Assembly (NCBI GenBank): GCA_026419705.1
Contig: JANZYY010000292.1
Span: 1 to 6,513, forward strand
Length of the DNA: 6,513 nt
Direction: 5' to 3'
DNA from: Fischerella sp.
Lineage (GTDB): Bacteria; Cyanobacteriota; Cyanobacteriia; Cyanobacteriales; Nostocaceae
Shown: positions 6,463 through 6,513 of the stretch, in pieces
Numbering within the stretch: the stretch's first letter is position 1
Layout: every line of letters starts with the position of its first letter
Translations under genes and position numbers: made by a program
Notes under the pieces: model-generated
Databases searched by the model: none
Told to the model about the DNA's origin: nothing
The model's input: the letters and a program-made list of their open reading frames with translations, nothing else

Positions 6463-6513
6463 ACCCGCAGAAAGTAAATAAAGAGTGCAAAATATAACAG
6501 TAGCTCAAGAATC
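6437..6513. other. Unrecognised sequence beyond the exporter breakpoint
   Basis: From about 6437 to the edge the sequence does not encode permease in any forward frame. TTGCAC (6445-6450) and GTGCAA (6485-6490) form a six-base inverted pair. Two minus-strand frames stay open here, one ending in TGA at 6439-6441, so the end of a leftward gene such as a transposase is possible. I do not recognise a transposase motif or a known insertion-sequence terminus in so short a piece. Confidence 0.3.

Overview
The window is cyanobacterial, most like a filamentous Nostocales genome. Five copies of the HIP1 octamer GCGATCGC occur (starting at 269, 2465, 5177, 5510 and 5844). Intergenic DNA is AT-rich and carries short repeats typical of Nostoc-type genomes: AAGACAC-type arms at 921-985 and CGCAGAG units at 6223-6266. 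The TonB receptor also has the N-terminal AMIN domain common in cyanobacterial siderophore receptors. Genus assignment is inference.

Layout: (1) 1-837, minus strand, is the N-terminal two thirds of an RhtX/FptX/AmpG-like MFS permease; it has no stop before the window edge. (2) 838-1031 is a spacer with an inverted dispersed repeat. (3) 1032-3584, minus, is a complete-length TonB-dependent siderophore receptor (850 codons). Its signal peptide is interrupted by an in-frame TAA at 3519-3521, so an ORF caller sees only a 785-residue frame from a poor TTG at 3389. (4) 3585-4600 is a roughly 1 kb AT-rich divergent intergenic region with no convincing gene; it holds candidate promoters and two kinds of inverted repeat. 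(5) 4601-6187, plus, is an intact 528-residue acyl-CoA synthetase-like adenylating enzyme, followed by a hairpin/T-run. (6) 6280-6462, plus, is the first ~53 residues of a second MFS permease (multidrug/siderophore exporter type), cut off abruptly; the remaining sequence to 6513 is unrelated and unrecognised.

Taken together this looks like an iron-siderophore locus. The receptor brings the ferric siderophore across the outer membrane and the RhtX/FptX-like permease across the inner membrane. The divergent ligase may activate an acyl or aryl acid, and the second permease would be an exporter. Two of the four genes are damaged as written (nonsense codon in the receptor, truncation of the exporter), so the locus may be decaying. 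I see no CRISPR array, tRNA or rRNA, and no evidence for a wholly new system. The most informative anomalies are the stop in the signal peptide, the exporter breakpoint, and the operator-like repeats in the divergent region.
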